A stretch of 64,000 nucleotides of DNA, from NCBI RefSeq assembly GCF_033568475.1, contig NC_133120.1, positions 94,072,151-94,136,150 of the forward strand, read 5' to 3'. Numbering within the stretch: the first letter of the stretch is position 1; the number at the start of each line of letters is the position of its first letter. Of this stretch, positions 9,494 to 21,639 are shown one piece after another. The position numbers and the translations under genes were made by a program. Under the pieces are notes generated by a model that was not told the origin of the DNA, did no database searches, and saw only the letters and a list, made by a program, of their open reading frames with translations. The DNA is from Henckelia pumila (taxonomy: Eukaryota; Streptophyta; Magnoliopsida; Lamiales; Gesneriaceae).

Positions 9494-10689
9494 GCCTAGT
9501 CGCAATTTCGGTTGCGGGTTGTCTTCTCAGGTGATTTTCTTTCGATTTCCGATTTCTTCTGGGTTATTGGGTTATTGAGTTAGAATGTGAGCTTTTTAAG
9601 AAGCTGCTTCGAATTTGGGTGTTATAAGTGCAGCTTTTCTGTCGATTTCATTAGGCTGCCGTTTCGCAACCGGCACTACTTTGCTTCACTTTTTGGTGAA
9701 TTTTTGAGCTTGTTTTCCAGTTTTGTTCAAGCCTTGGGGGCCGCCCTGTGAGGAAAACTTCCTCGTTTGTTAGTTTCTGTGAAGTAGAATTGAAAATTGG
9801 GTATCTTTTGTTGAGTGCTTGGGATTGCACTTTTGCGTTTTATTGTGTCAATGTTATATTTTTGTGTTATTTTTTTGTAAAAGATTATTCTTGTTAATGT
9901 TTTGATTTGATCAGTGGGAAGCTATGAGAAATGGCAGAGGGATGCATTGATAGTTAAAACTTTATTAAAGTCTATGAACGTTGATGTTTATGAGCCCCGG
10001 GTCGATGTGCTGACTGATGCACAGGTATACTCAGAGCATTCTGGAAAGTTCGCAACCTCCACCAAGAGAGGTAATCTGACCTTTATTGTACTCTTGTGTT
10101 TATTGTTCTATTGATTGGAAATTATTGTTCTATTGATTGGAAATTGTGGGTGAAGTCACATGGCATACATATTTATGTTTTGCTTCCATAACTCCAGTAA
10201 CATTTGGTTTATACTTTTGGTTCGTCTTGGACTTTCAATCATAAATGTGATTTAGTTAGTTGACTTCTGGAAAAATATTATTTTCTTTGTTCCGATAGAT
10301 ATTTACTTTTTCGAATTCTTCTCTTACTTGATTATGAATGCTGCATTCGCCAAATATTTGCGGGTATGTGAATTTACCAATGTTCAAACATGATCCTTCT
10401 GACTCCAAACTCGTTGACAGATGCTACTGGAGTTGGCCAGGAGCAGAAACAAGATTTCGTTGCCAAAGTCAATCACGCAGTATGGCATCCTCTAACAAGA
10501 TACTTTGATCAGCCCAAATTATCAACTTGCTATCCCAAAAATGCAGGGTGGTCAACCTGTTGAAGAAACAGAAGAGGAGGAAGAAGGTGTGGATCGCCTG
10601 CTTCCAATATTTCTCAAGACCACAGTTCCTCCTTCCAAGGGATGACGCAACGAGTATCGTTTCCTTTTGGAGCTAAACATCCAAGATAA
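9494..10689 (+). pseudogene. TAF9: Decayed TAF9 (TFIID subunit 9) copy
   Basis: TAF9 is a histone-fold subunit of TFIID and SAGA. Three exons are visible: 5'UTR exon ending 9530, 9915-10070, and 10421-10689, with GT-AG introns. Conserved blocks are present in order: [62 protein letters not shown], an acidic run and terminal QRVSFPFGAK. Relative to the family the histone fold has lost about 14 residues between YEPRV and VLTDAQ, and about 20 more before SQPPPRE with a frame change. Codons after the original start at about 9931 are also lost. An in-frame TAA follows LPKSITQYGIL, and a frameshift precedes the C-terminal block. It cannot make a normal histone fold, so a functional copy is presumably elsewhere. 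The 5' module is triplicated upstream. Confidence 0.8.
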
Positions 10690-11162
10690 CTTTTCGTATC
10701 TGCCACTGCTTTGAGATCTAAGCAGAGCTTTTTCTTCATAGAAAAACAATTGGTTTTTCATTTATCAATCCATTTACACAGGAAACTAAGCTTATTTTGC
10801 TGGTCATTGAATGTTGTGCTCAAATACTTTGGGTCATTTAAGAGGCTCATTTCTATTTCACAAGTTGAGAAATTTTAGCCTTCAGATACTCGTGGTATAT
10901 GTGCTCAAAGTTCGAGCTCACGTTTAATATAACAAGAAAATACTCGGTTTGAAATCAAAGTCATTGCAGAATTTTCCTTTATAAACCTCAATATAACTTC
11001 TATTAGCACAAACAAATACATAAATCATAATCACTGATGGTTTCTTCACCTTCTCTTTGTATCAAAGAACTTAATCTTGACATCAAGTCCTTGGTGTGAT
11101 TTATTTATATTTTATTACTAAAAACACGAGCAAGCCATCATAATCATATTTTAAAAAAAAAA
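10690..11162. other. Intergenic DNA between convergent TAF9 copy and P450
   Basis: The two genes converge here, so this holds the 3' flanks of both. No further gene seen. Confidence 0.4.
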
Positions 11163-12877
11163 CTAAAGAGAATAAAGCTCAAGTGGAAGCCTCGGCTCCC
11201 CCACCACCACTAGTGGGATCTTTCTTGGAGTGGAAAGCCCGAAAATCTCCTCCATGTTCAAATCTTCGGGATGCATTTTCTCTGGCAGTCTCCAATTAAA
11301 CCCATGCAACAGGTTGGCCAAGCTGCTTTGGATCACCTTCAGGCCCAAACTGTAGCCCGGACACATCCTCCGGCCCGATCCAAACGGCAATAGCTCAAAA
11401 TCTTGACCCTTTACATCGATGGTCTTTCCAATGAACCTTTCGGGACAAAATTCAGTTGGGTTTTCCCATAGTGACGGGTCCCTTCCAATTGTCCACACAT
11501 TCACTAGCACTTGCGCCCCCTTTGGTATGTCATATCCTGCCACCTATAACGCATACACATTGAGTTGCCACTAAAAGATAAAACTTTTGACATAGAAACA
11601 TAAATTTAAAAAAGCATCAACATTTCATCAAAATATAAAATCAAAACCAAATATTACCTTACAATCCTCCCGTGCGAGCCTAGGAACCAACATCGGTGCC
11701 ACGGGATGTAGCCGCATGGTTTCCTTGACAATGGCGTCTACGTAAGGGAGTCGAGGTATGTCCGTCTCTCGCACCCACCGGTTTTGGCCGATGACACGGT
11801 CGAGTTCCTCCGTCGCCTTGACGAAAGTCTCCGGCTTCTTCAGGAGCTCCGAGATGGCCCACTCCACCGTCACCGCCGAGCTTTCCGTCCCACCGGCGAG
11901 CAAGTCCTAGACAACCCTTAAAAATCAATTTGGATCGAGGCTTTCAAAACAAATTCGCAGAGTTGTGATTTCTTCATACGTACCTGAGTGAAAGCTTTAA
12001 CGCCATGCCTCTCCAGCTTCACCTCCAAATTGGGGTCCTCGGAAAGATCCAACAGCACATCCACCATATCTTTGCTGCCACCAATCTTTACCCCTTTCCT
12101 CCTCCGGGCGTTGTGTTCATCCAGGACATGTTCCAGGAACCTGTCGAATTTCTTGCTGACGATCTTCATCCTCTTCACGTATCCCTGTAGATCCATGAAA
12201 CCCACGTACGGAATCAAATCCCCGATGTTGATCACACCGTTGAGGAAGAAGAGCTCGTCCAGCATTCTCTTGAACTCGTCCGGGGACACGACGGAATCTT
12301 TCGATTCATCGGTGTATCTCTTGCCCAGAACCATTCTGCTGATCACGTTCAAGCTCACCGTGGAGAGATTATCTTTCAAGTGCAGCGGTTTCCCCGCGGA
12401 TTCGGACAAGTCTCGGAGGAGGGAGTTCATCTCCTCGGTGCGTATGTACTCGTAGGATTCGAGTCTTTTCGCGCTGAAAAGCTCCATCAAACACATCTTT
12501 CGGGCCTGGCGCCAGTACGGCCCGTATGGTGACCAGGTGATGTCGGAGTAATTGTAGGTGGTGTATTTCCCGGCGGCGGTTTTCGGACGCGAGGCGAAGG
12601 TCAGATCCATTGTTTTGAGGAAGGTCTTGGCCATTTCGACGGAGGAGCCCACCACCACCGGGTGAGACCCGAAACGGAGGTGCATCAAGGGCCCGTATTT
12701 TTGGGAGAGTTGGTGCAGTGATCGGTGGGGGAGTGAGCCTATGAGGTTCAGGTTGCCGATGACGGGCCATGGCTTCGGGCCCGGCGGTAGATTAAGCTTT
12801 TTCCCATGTAGGAATCTTCTGAAGAGAAATAATGAAACGGCGGCGAGGCAAACGGCGCCCAAAACCGTGATGTCCAT
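11163..12877 (-). CDS. Cytochrome P450, CYP71 clan, CYP92-like
   Basis: Microsomal haem monooxygenase of plant specialised metabolism; the substrate cannot be read from sequence. Exons on the minus strand are 12877-11984, 11906-11658 and 11543-11163; both introns are GT-AG in phase 0, giving 507 residues, normal for the family. It has an N-terminal membrane anchor (VLGAVCLAAVSLFLF), the proline hinge PPGPKPWPVIGN, I-helix AGGTESSAVTVEW, the ExxR motif KETMR, PERF, and the haem loop FGSGRRMCPG with its cysteine ligand. The block TFASRPKTAAGKYTTYNYSD and the C-terminal MEEIFGLSTPRK resemble CYP92 proteins as I know them. The ATG at 12877 is chosen because upstream in-frame codons lack ATG and the TATA box at 12932-12939 would start transcription near 12907. 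It appears intact. Confidence 0.92.
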
Positions 12878-12931
12878 TTTTGGAGAATTAAAGACTGTGA
12901 AAGCCAAGTGTTAGAATTCAATGGCCAATTT

Positions 12932-12939
12932 TATTTATA
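12932..12939 (-). promoter_or_regulatory. TATA box of the P450 gene
   Basis: TATAAATA read on the minus strand, about 55 bp before the chosen start codon. A (GGA)n run at 12959-12982 lies just upstream. Confidence 0.65.
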
Positions 12940-12982
12940 GACGAATCTGCAGCAAGGCAGGAGGAGGAGGAGGAGGAGGATT

Positions 12983-14950
12983 TCTTTTTTTCTTAAAAAA
13001 AATAATTAAAAAAAACTTTATAAAATTGGCTTTTAATTCGGGCAAATTTACATAAATCTCCGATTCTATAACTTTAATTTGCATTGGCTCTTTCTCAGAA
13101 AAAAATTATATGTTTAAATTCTTCGATCTACGTAAACTGTTTTTAAAACATTTAGTATATGAGTGGAAACACGTTTTTCTGACAAACACAGAATGCAAAG
13201 TCAGATTTGGATGAAGAGATTTGAAGCAAATTCATCTTTTTATTTTTCAAAAATTTGGTGGGGGAAAATGACCTTTTTCTTTAATTAAATTATTTGTTTT
13301 TCGGTTTTCTTGAAAGCTTGTTTTTGGGATAATAATTTTTAATTTTCAATTATTTTTTTTTAATTACTGACGTGAGAGTTGAAAAATCGACATTTTTCAA
13401 AGTTATGTCATAATTTTTCGATGTAACATGAGCAATTCGATCAAAATAATCGAAAATAAAAAATTAGACCACCTAATCCATCGTTTTGAAAAAGCAAAAA
13501 GTAAAAGATTTCAATGAAATAACAAGAATTTAACATTAACTGTGTGCATCCTTGACTTTCCTGGGAGACAACACAAATTCACCAATTAACGATGAGGGTC
13601 TGGTTGATTATAGTATGAAACTGCATATTAAGTTGACTTGTCACAACGGACTTTTGGGTTTTATGTTTCTTTCAGCTCAAATTCTCGGAAACTTTGTGAA
13701 TGTTTCCAAAAATATTCTTTGTACAAAATAATCTACTTCTCGAGCCTGAAACTTGGATACTTAAGACTCAATGTTCAATTTAAATCTTCTAATCGTAAGA
13801 CAGTTTAAACATTATATTATATGTCACTTTTGAATAGAAAATTATTGTATGTTTAGCTTAAATAATATTATGCAATTGTAATTTGATCCAAAAAAGTGAA
13901 GAATAATTAAATGATTACATGGAAGGACGATGGAACTTTTTTCTTCATTAAAAAAACACAATAATTTGATCCAGTTCCCCTTGTGTAGCACATACATTTT
14001 CTTTTCTTTTCTTTTCTTTTCTTTTCTTTTCGGCATTTGGTGAATACAAGAATTTTAATAAAAACAAATTCATTTAATTTGAATGTTTTTTAATTAAGAG
14101 ATGAAGACTTGCTCATTAATTTTTATTTATTTATTTTTTTTAAGAAGAAGAAAAAGATAAATTTTCCAAATTTACTTTAGTTTTCGTAATCCGTAGGAAA
14201 AAAATTCATATATTTGTTATTTTTTCCACACTTAGGTATGAACGTGTGAAGGAGTTAAATTCAATGGGAATTTCATATTCCTTTTGATTGAGTGGGAAGA
14301 AGACTCGAACATCCGAAATTTCAATCATTATTTCGTGCCACTTTCTTACAACATACAAGTAAATATTCGGGTGCAATTATATTATAATATAGCATATGCA
14401 TTCCAAATCAACATTAGGGGTGCCCTCGGTATATAGACTAAAATCTATGGATTTCAATTATATTTTTATTGTTAATAATAAACCAACAAATCAAATTTTA
14501 AATCAATATCTTACTTATTCATAAGTAAATATTATAAAATAAAATTGATTTCAAATGACATCATTATTAAGTGAACTTGAAATTCAGCATAAATCACATT
14601 AAATAATATATAAACACATAATGATGTACTCAAAATTTATGATATTATTTTTCTAAACAATAAAAATTCATTTGATAACTAGCAGACGATGCACACGCGT
14701 TACGTGTGTAATATAATTAACAAATATTTTATGAATTTGTTTGTTGAGTTGTACCAATTTTTCACTGACTGCCTGCTACGCAAAAAATAAGAAAAGAATA
14801 ACAAACCTTTCGAACCAGATTTATGCTCATTTTGCTTCCGAAATTAATTTTTTCTATCTGGGATAAAATTTTTCGTAATCTAGCCAGAAAAACACAACAA
14901 ACAAATTAAAAAGCACGACCATTGGCACACAATTCCAAATTTTCAACATA
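12983..14950. other. AT-rich intergenic DNA
   Basis: No gene recognised. It contains a (CTTTT)n run at about 13999-14030. A GCACACGCGTTACGTGTGT palindrome at about 14690-14709 looks like a degraded TE end; similar sequences occur near 42970 and 47090-47260. Confidence 0.4.
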
Positions 14951-14973
14951 TAACTAAAAATATAAGGTCTTAC

Positions 14974-15246
14974 TTTTCTTCTCTGGCACTTCACTGGAGA
15001 AAAATCTATATATCCGGGTGTTTTCAATGAAGTTCTTAGAATTGGATAAATAAGATTTAATCATCGACCAATTTTTGGTTCCTGTTGTAGCTAAATAACC
15101 CCTGAAAAACCCTAGTTTTCCATGAAACGAAAGAATCAGCCGATCGATTTTCAAAGAGCACTTTAATGCTCTGCAATAGGATGGGGATGGGGTTTTCTTA
15201 AACGGGTGTGATTGGGATCTGTTTCTTTTGGAAAAAGTGGACACGT
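14974..15246 (-). pseudogene. Orphan first exon resembling mitochondrial FTSH (FTSH3/10 type)
   Basis: FTSH3/10 are mitochondrial AAA metalloproteases of the inner membrane. The frame contains LGFFRGYLATTG, a short variable stretch, and RIYRFFSSEVPEKK, which match the organelle-targeting first exon of this family as I recall it. It ends at a sequence reading AAAA|GTAAGACC, an intact splice donor at the expected place. No second exon, AAA or protease domain is found on this strand for several kilobases below. It is therefore a fragment, possibly carried here by a transposon or left by deletion. Confidence is moderate because the similarity is to a poorly conserved region. Confidence 0.5.
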
Positions 15247-15261
15247 TTGCTTTGATTGAGA

Positions 15262-16439
15262 AGCGAGTGTTAGAAAAACTGAATGAATTGAACGTGGATT
15301 GAAGAGTGTGAGATGAAGAGCATTCTAAATAGATTGAAAATCAAACCATGACATCACCAGTTATTATGTATTACTCAAATTAACTTAATAAATAGTAAAA
15401 AATGTTTAAGTTAAACGTTTATTAATATATGTATCGTCCACATACTACAATTTCTTCGATAAACTCCACACGAGAGCATAACTATGCATTTTTTGGGTTA
15501 GTGAGTACCAATAGTATGAATTTATCCCATGCATAGGCTGGGTCTCTGTAAATTATTACATTTTAACAAATACCATTTATTATTGTTTTGGCCACAAAAT
15601 GTGTAAAATATCAACTTGAAGCCGCCAATAAATGTTTTTTTTTAAATTTATTTTTGGGTCTTCATATTGCTGGCTACCTTTTCTTTTTTTTAGGGGGAAA
15701 CTTCATATGGCTACTTTTGGTGACGTCACGGAGCTGACGACAAAACTGATCGATCACAATAATTTTACTATTGGTATAGTTTTTTCCTTCGATTTAATGA
15801 TTATAAAAATTGACAGAAGCAAAGGGGAAAAAAAATCACTTTCCATTGGTAGCTCTCAGATTTATTTTTGTCGGAGAAAAATTGGAGTTGATAATTTTTC
15901 GTCATGAAATTTTTATTTTTTATTTTTGAAAACTTGGACGTGTATAATATTGTCGGAAAGTTATAATTTTATTATGGAGTTATAGAGCAAGAGACTGAAC
16001 GGAACCATGCTCGAGGTCACATGTATGTGTCAAATATTCGATAACATAAATGATTAAAATTAAAAATAGCCGAATATGAAAGATTAAGTTCACAATCTTT
16101 CCATTAAATTAAACTTTGGGTTTTAATTTTTTTTTAAAAAAAAAGATTGAAAATTAAAGAAACTCATCTAATAAACTCTACAACCACAATAGAGTTTTAG
16201 TGATTTCATGTCACGTAACAATGGACCACTTTAAAAAAATGCCATATCTAACTTAAACAATAAAATATGGGGACTGTCCCCAAATAGTGACCTAAATGGT
16301 GGAGTAGATGAACACTTGATCAGATATCAAGATATAAACATTTTCTTTAGCTAGCGTAATTTGCAGGTTATTATGTTAGTTCGGAGGTTTACTCGATATC
16401 TAGAGTAAGATAGCGCGCGACTATGAATTCTAACGTAAT

Positions 16440-16470
<31 letters not shown>

Positions 16471-17105
16471 AAGTGTGGGGACTGAAAACCAAATTAGCCA
16501 AATGCATGCGCTGGTGACAGCGTCAAAGAAATTATCATGATTTTTCGGTCAAAAAGTATGTGTCCAATAGGGTTCACTTTGGAATCTGACAGTCCACACA
16601 TACCAAAAACATAAATTTCTTCATATTGTATCTTTTTTGATCTACATGAATTAAACAGCGATTATTAGGATATTCAATTTAGGGTTATGCTACATGTACA
16701 TTAATGATTACACATTGAATTAGGTATAATACTTAAAATTATACAACCATCCTAAATTCATTTTTCAAATAAAGTGCAAGGTACGTATCAAAGCGAGCGT
16801 GTAACTCAATGTTCTTTCAATGCGTTTTGATTTTGAGGAATCGATCTACCTAAATTTTCAAACATTTCATTGATTAAAACGTACACACTACCTAAATTAT
16901 TGTCCCGGAAGCCCGAGCATTCGAAAATTTGGGATAAATAATTTGCCATCAATGGACCACCGTCGGTGCAACTATTTCTGGGCCTATATCTAAACAAAAA
17001 CGAGCCCAACATGAAGAGGAAACAAACAACCACAAGAAGAAAAGGCCCAAAAACATAATTTGGTCCGTGGACTCTCTCCAGGCCGAGGCATTTCGTAGTA
17101 AATAC

Positions 17106-17189
<84 letters not shown>

Positions 17190-19078
17190 TTGAGATAAGT
17201 AGTAATTACTTTATTATTTTTATATATAATAAGATTTTTTTAATTCTTTTAATCGACTATCTATAATTTAGATTAAAAAGGGTGAAAAAATAATAAAGCT
17301 TGGAATATACTTTCGAAAAGACAAAAACTCGATATTAATTTATTTTAAAAACAGAAGAGAATCGATATGATAATAAAATGACAATAGAAAATTATTTAGG
17401 GGATCCCAGCATGAGGGTACATGACTTGCCAGCTTGGCGGATAAGGAATATAAGTATATTTTAGTTCTTATTATTAAAATAAATTTAATATCACTCACAA
17501 ATTTATATAAACAAATCAGAAATTGCTTTCATGGCAGCGTACCACTCCAAACCACTTGCATATCTTATATTCTCTTCATCAAGCAAGCATTATTCTTAGG
17601 CCTTAGCAGCAAGTCAATTCTCTTGTTTAATCCCGAGTTTTAAAAAAATCGAATATTATAGCTATAAACCTAACATGAATGGATTAATTTATTTTGGTGT
17701 TTTACGATTTTAATTTCGTCAAAAATATAATATAATATAATAACGTCTCAAAATCTCTGAAATTACGAGTGGACCAGGAGATGAATCGTAACAATTTATA
17801 TCTTTTGCATAAAATACTGCCACCATTTCCATGGAGGAAATAGAAATATACCAAAGGAATCGATATGTATGAGTGTTTGCAATCACATAGACTTGTTCCT
17901 TTTTTTCCATTTTTACAAATTAGGTAAATATAGACAGATAAGTTCGCAAAAAGCTATGATTCCTTCTTTCTTTTCTGCTTTTTTTTTTTATTATTATTGT
18001 ATGGCTACCAATACCATCGGTAATTTTTTAAATAAAATAAAATAAATTTGAAACCTTGTTTATATATTTTATCTAGTTCTTTTTACACATTTATCTATTA
18101 AGAAATACAAATTCAGTCTCATTGACCTCATTATATATATATATTAACCACACCACGTGTATTCTAACACAGGACATGACAATTTGGTTTTGGGCTGATA
18201 TAGCAAAGACAAACTGCAAGAGGCAAAATGGGAAGGAATTAGTTAATGAAAACAAAGTAAAAGACAAAGAGCATTATTATTGATAAATGATATTGGTGGC
18301 TAGGAGTTAGCCCAAATATCATAGCAAAAAAAACCACGGATTAATTTTATAAAATAAGTTTCTGATTCAATTTGACACATGAAAAATACATGTTTTTTTT
18401 ACGTCGACAGTGTTATTTTGCATTGCATGTGTGGATCTGATTTATTTGTTTTACAATATACCTACTGTTAAAATATTTATGTGTTTTTTTTAGCTAGATT
18501 ATAATACTTGTCAATTACATAGTTTTCGCAGGAATAGAAATGGAACCCCTCAATTATAGATTTATAGTGATCGTTTGACCCATACGCCCAGTTGCCACTC
18601 ATTCATGGGAACCCATTTTGACCATTTACTCCTTGCATTTCCACATTCTCTAGAAGCTTCCATTGATGTAGAGGGGTTTTGTGCCTTTCACATGTCCTAT
18701 AATTATGTTTGATTTTTAAAAACACCAAAATAAATTATAAAAAAAAACACTAGCTATTCACCAATAATGTCCTCTTTCTTGAAATTAATGGTATGCGCAA
18801 CAAGTTGCAATAAATGCTAGTTATTATTCTTTCTTATTACAATAGGAGTAACAGTATGTTTACACTTGCTGATATACAATCATCAAAATCAACCACTAAT
18901 TTCCTTTCCACAATCTTTATTTTTACAATTTATCATATCATTCTTTTATTTTTCTTTTTTCTTTCTTTTTTTTTAAAATTTTCCCCCGTAATACAGTAAT
19001 TAATTAATCATTCATATAATATATCACCTGCAACCAGAATGAAACGATCTTCGAAATTACTACTTTGCCCAAAATCCC
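15262..19078. other. Gene-poor AT-rich intergenic DNA
   Basis: No supported gene. Short frames at 15632-15907 (+) and 16806-17033 (-) have no recognisable motifs. It contains an (AAAT)n run at about 16441-16472 and a long (ATT)n microsatellite, listed separately. Confidence 0.45.
17107..17190. repeat. (ATT)n microsatellite, about 28 units
   Basis: Uninterrupted TTA/ATT trinucleotide run of about 83 bp, long enough to be length-polymorphic. Confidence 0.95.
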
Positions 19079-19843
19079 TCATTCGCAGCCCTCTTCGAGT
19101 CCGCAGTAAACAGAGGCATCGACCAGGGTCAAACTCGGCATACAGCTCCCGGACCGGGCCAACATGGTGCCCTCCAATAGCTCTGCTCTGCCCCTCGTCG
19201 GGCTACATGGCATTGATCTCAGAGTTTTCGGGCTATCCAAGCTCTTCCTCAGAATCTGACTCATGGCCCGGATCAAACGCACTGTCGGGTCCTGTGGAGG
19301 GCCCGAGGCTCGAAACTTGTTGCAGAAGCTGAAATGCCGGGCCATGGCCTCATCCGGGCTTATCAGCTTCTGGCAACGCAAGATTTCATCTTTCACAGCT
19401 TCTGCACACAGCCCGCAAATCCATTTTCCACCGTACCTGATCCATGGTGGTTAAACTAAATCAATTATTTCATTTAACACAATCAGATATGGATTCAAGA
19501 TCAATCCTCGAGTTCAAGATTTTAGCTGGTTGATCTTGAACAAGATCCAACTTTTTTCGGAACCCACCAAGGAAAATTCATTATACAAGCAACCAAATCA
19601 TTCTGGGCATTTTCCAAATTAAAAGAAACAACAATATCAAGAAAGCTAATCCAATTCCACATCGATTCACGGTCAATACCTTTCCCGGATGTTTTCAATG
19701 TATGAAAGGGTGCATTCCTCCGTCAGCCCGCAACAATCGCATTTGGCGAAATCCAACTCGCTCTGGCTCGAAGGATTTGTGCTCCCGGGCCCTTCAAGCA
19801 CGGGAGTTATCACCATTGAATCACCGATTACACCTGTTGACAT
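19079..19843 (-). CDS. DUF1677 family protein
   Basis: Plant-specific small protein family of unknown function with a cysteine-rich core. Exons on the minus strand are 19843-19680 and 19436-19079, joined by a GT-AG intron that splits an arginine codon, giving 173 residues. Exon 1 starts MSTGVIGDSM and carries CDCCGLTEECT. Exon 2 carries YGGKWICGLCAEAVKDE, the CQK motif and MARHFSFCNKFR. The paired cysteines suggest metal binding; this is inference. The tail after residue 120 is low in conservation and rich in serine, proline and arginine. Reading frame, splice sites and length all fit an intact gene. Upstream sequence to about 20230 is pyrimidine-rich and may contain the 5' leader. Confidence 0.88.
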
Positions 19844-19849
19844 CTCTGT

Positions 19850-20432
19850 AAAAACTTTAAAAAAAAAACATAGATCAGGACCAAAACGAAGAACCTGCAG
19901 ATGGGTTTTTCAGAAAGCATAGCTTTATGCCACAAAATTACCAGACGAAAAAGATCAAACCAGGTGCTTGTTCCGAAATCCGAATATCTAAAATATGTTA
20001 ATATCTACAAAAAAATCAATGATATATGTCACAAAAATCCTATCTTTCTTTGTCCCACTCGCCTTCTTCCACCACCTTAGCTTCCTCAGGGATGAAGAAC
20101 ATGTACATGAAAGACATTTCAGAAAACCAAACAAAATTGGCCCGAAACAAAACCCTTTTGTCTTTTGCCCCTTTTCCCCTAATTGTTACCGCTAATATGG
20201 AACATGGGTTGTGGAGCAAGATTCGAAGATAATATCAAATCAATAAACAGAATTTATAAAATGGAAAGGATTGGTTTTTGGGTTCTATCTCGTCCACAAA
20301 ATGAAACTGTTTAGCCTTTTTAGGGTAGGAAAAAGATATACAGGGATATTAGTGTCATATGGCATATTACATATACCCACCGAGGTGGCGTTTTATATCA
20401 CCTCAATCGTGCTACACATTGAATATTTATTG
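19850..20432. other. Upstream region of the DUF1677 gene
   Basis: Probable 5' leader and promoter. No clear TATA box chosen; short frames here are not supported. Confidence 0.35.
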
Positions 20433-20591
20433 TATCAAAACTCATATATGTATATATGTAATTTGAGTTTTGATATTGTGAGAACATATTATGATAGAAC
20501 AATGTATTATCACTTTAGTTGTGTTCACAGTGAACATTCATCGTATCAAAACTCATATAATATATGTCAACATGTAATATGAGTTTTGATA
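20433..20591. repeat. Two tandem hairpins with TATCAAAACTCATAT arms
   Basis: TATCAAAACTCATAT at 20433 pairs with ATTTGAGTTTTGATA ending 20475. The same arrangement recurs at 20544-20591. Both are followed by TTGTGAG(A/C)ACATATT. They are probably two degraded copies of one short inverted-repeat element. Confidence 0.6.
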
Positions 20592-20718
20592 TTGTGAGCA
20601 CATATTTTGGCACCTATCTAAGTATCATCCATTGAATGTTTATATGATTTCAAGCACTTAATGTGGACGAATATGTGGACACCATCGAGATGACGTACAC
20701 CTATTACATGTATAAAAA

Positions 20719-20896
20719 ATGCTAGATGTACATATTTTGTAGTGTACATCTTGGCTTACACAAATTTATAATTTTCCTCTTTGAATACAAAACTACACAT
20801 GATAAAAAAATAAATATATCGTTGGTTAATAAAAATTTTGTAATTAATAAAAAAAAATATAAATCAAAATATACATTAAGGTGTACATCTAGCATT
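20719..20896. mobile_element. Short MITE with AATGCTAGATGTACA ends
   Basis: AATGCTAGATGTACA at 20719-20733 and its exact reverse complement at 20882-20896 bound a 178-bp AT-rich segment without coding capacity. The right end GTACATCTAGCATT resembles the right end of the insertion at 29481-29664 (GTTGTACCTCTAGCATT), so the two may be related. Confidence 0.7.
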
Positions 20897-21376
20897 ACTC
20901 TATATGTATTTGAGGTCACATACTCACTTAAATGTTCACGATGACACTCAGCGTGTCAAAATTAATATGTGTGTGCGTGTGTTTGTGTGTGACTTGTGAG
21001 AGAGGGAGAGAGGAGAGATTAAAGAAGGAAAGTCACTTTGATTATATATTTGTGTTTGTATAGTGTGGAAAGTTAGGATCAATCATTGGCGGCCTTCGCC
21101 CTGGAACACGCTAACATCTACGTGTTTTATTTCATTAATTATTGGAGCAAATATCAAATGCCTCGTTTGGTTATAGGAAATTTTGGTTGACTTACAGACT
21201 ACAGTTTTGTGTATAAAGTTTCTTAACGAAGTGGGGATCCTAAAAATTGATTTTCGTACGTTTGACAACCAAACAGAACCTAGACTGTTATTGCAGTAAT
21301 GATTGAGGAAGAAAAAATAGTTGTTTAAATTAAATGGATACATACACTTGCTCGTGATGATTCATCAATTAATAAC

Positions 21377-21639
21377 TATTTTCTCCGTCTCAATTATATA
21401 GTCAACGTTTCTTTTTTTTGTCTCAAATACATAGTCATATATCATATTTTAGTAATATTTGTTTACACTCTTTTACTAATATACCCTTATTAACTACACA
21501 TTGAAAATTGTGCAATCATTTTTTAATACATTAAATAGAGATAAAATAGGAAGTTTGTATAAAATTTATTTTCCCAATAATTTTTTCTTAATATGTGTGA
21601 AAAAAAAGTAGAACAATGTATTTAAGACGGAGGGAGTAT
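21377..21639. mobile_element. Stowaway-type MITE (Tc1/mariner)
   Basis: The right end reads GACGGAGGGAGTA and the left end, mutated, reads TTTTCTCCGTCTCA. These are the CTCCCTCCGTC termini of Stowaway elements, which target TA. It is about 263 bp, AT-rich, with no open frame. Confidence 0.85.

Noticed and set aside
11988-12770. Frames opposite or out of frame to the P450
   Set aside because: Shadows of the intact P450 exon 1.
12878-12907. Ten-residue N-terminal extension of the P450
   Set aside because: No ATG; the segment coincides with the predicted transcription start.
19039-19332. Plus-strand frame opposite the DUF1677 gene
   Set aside because: Antisense shadow of a well supported exon.
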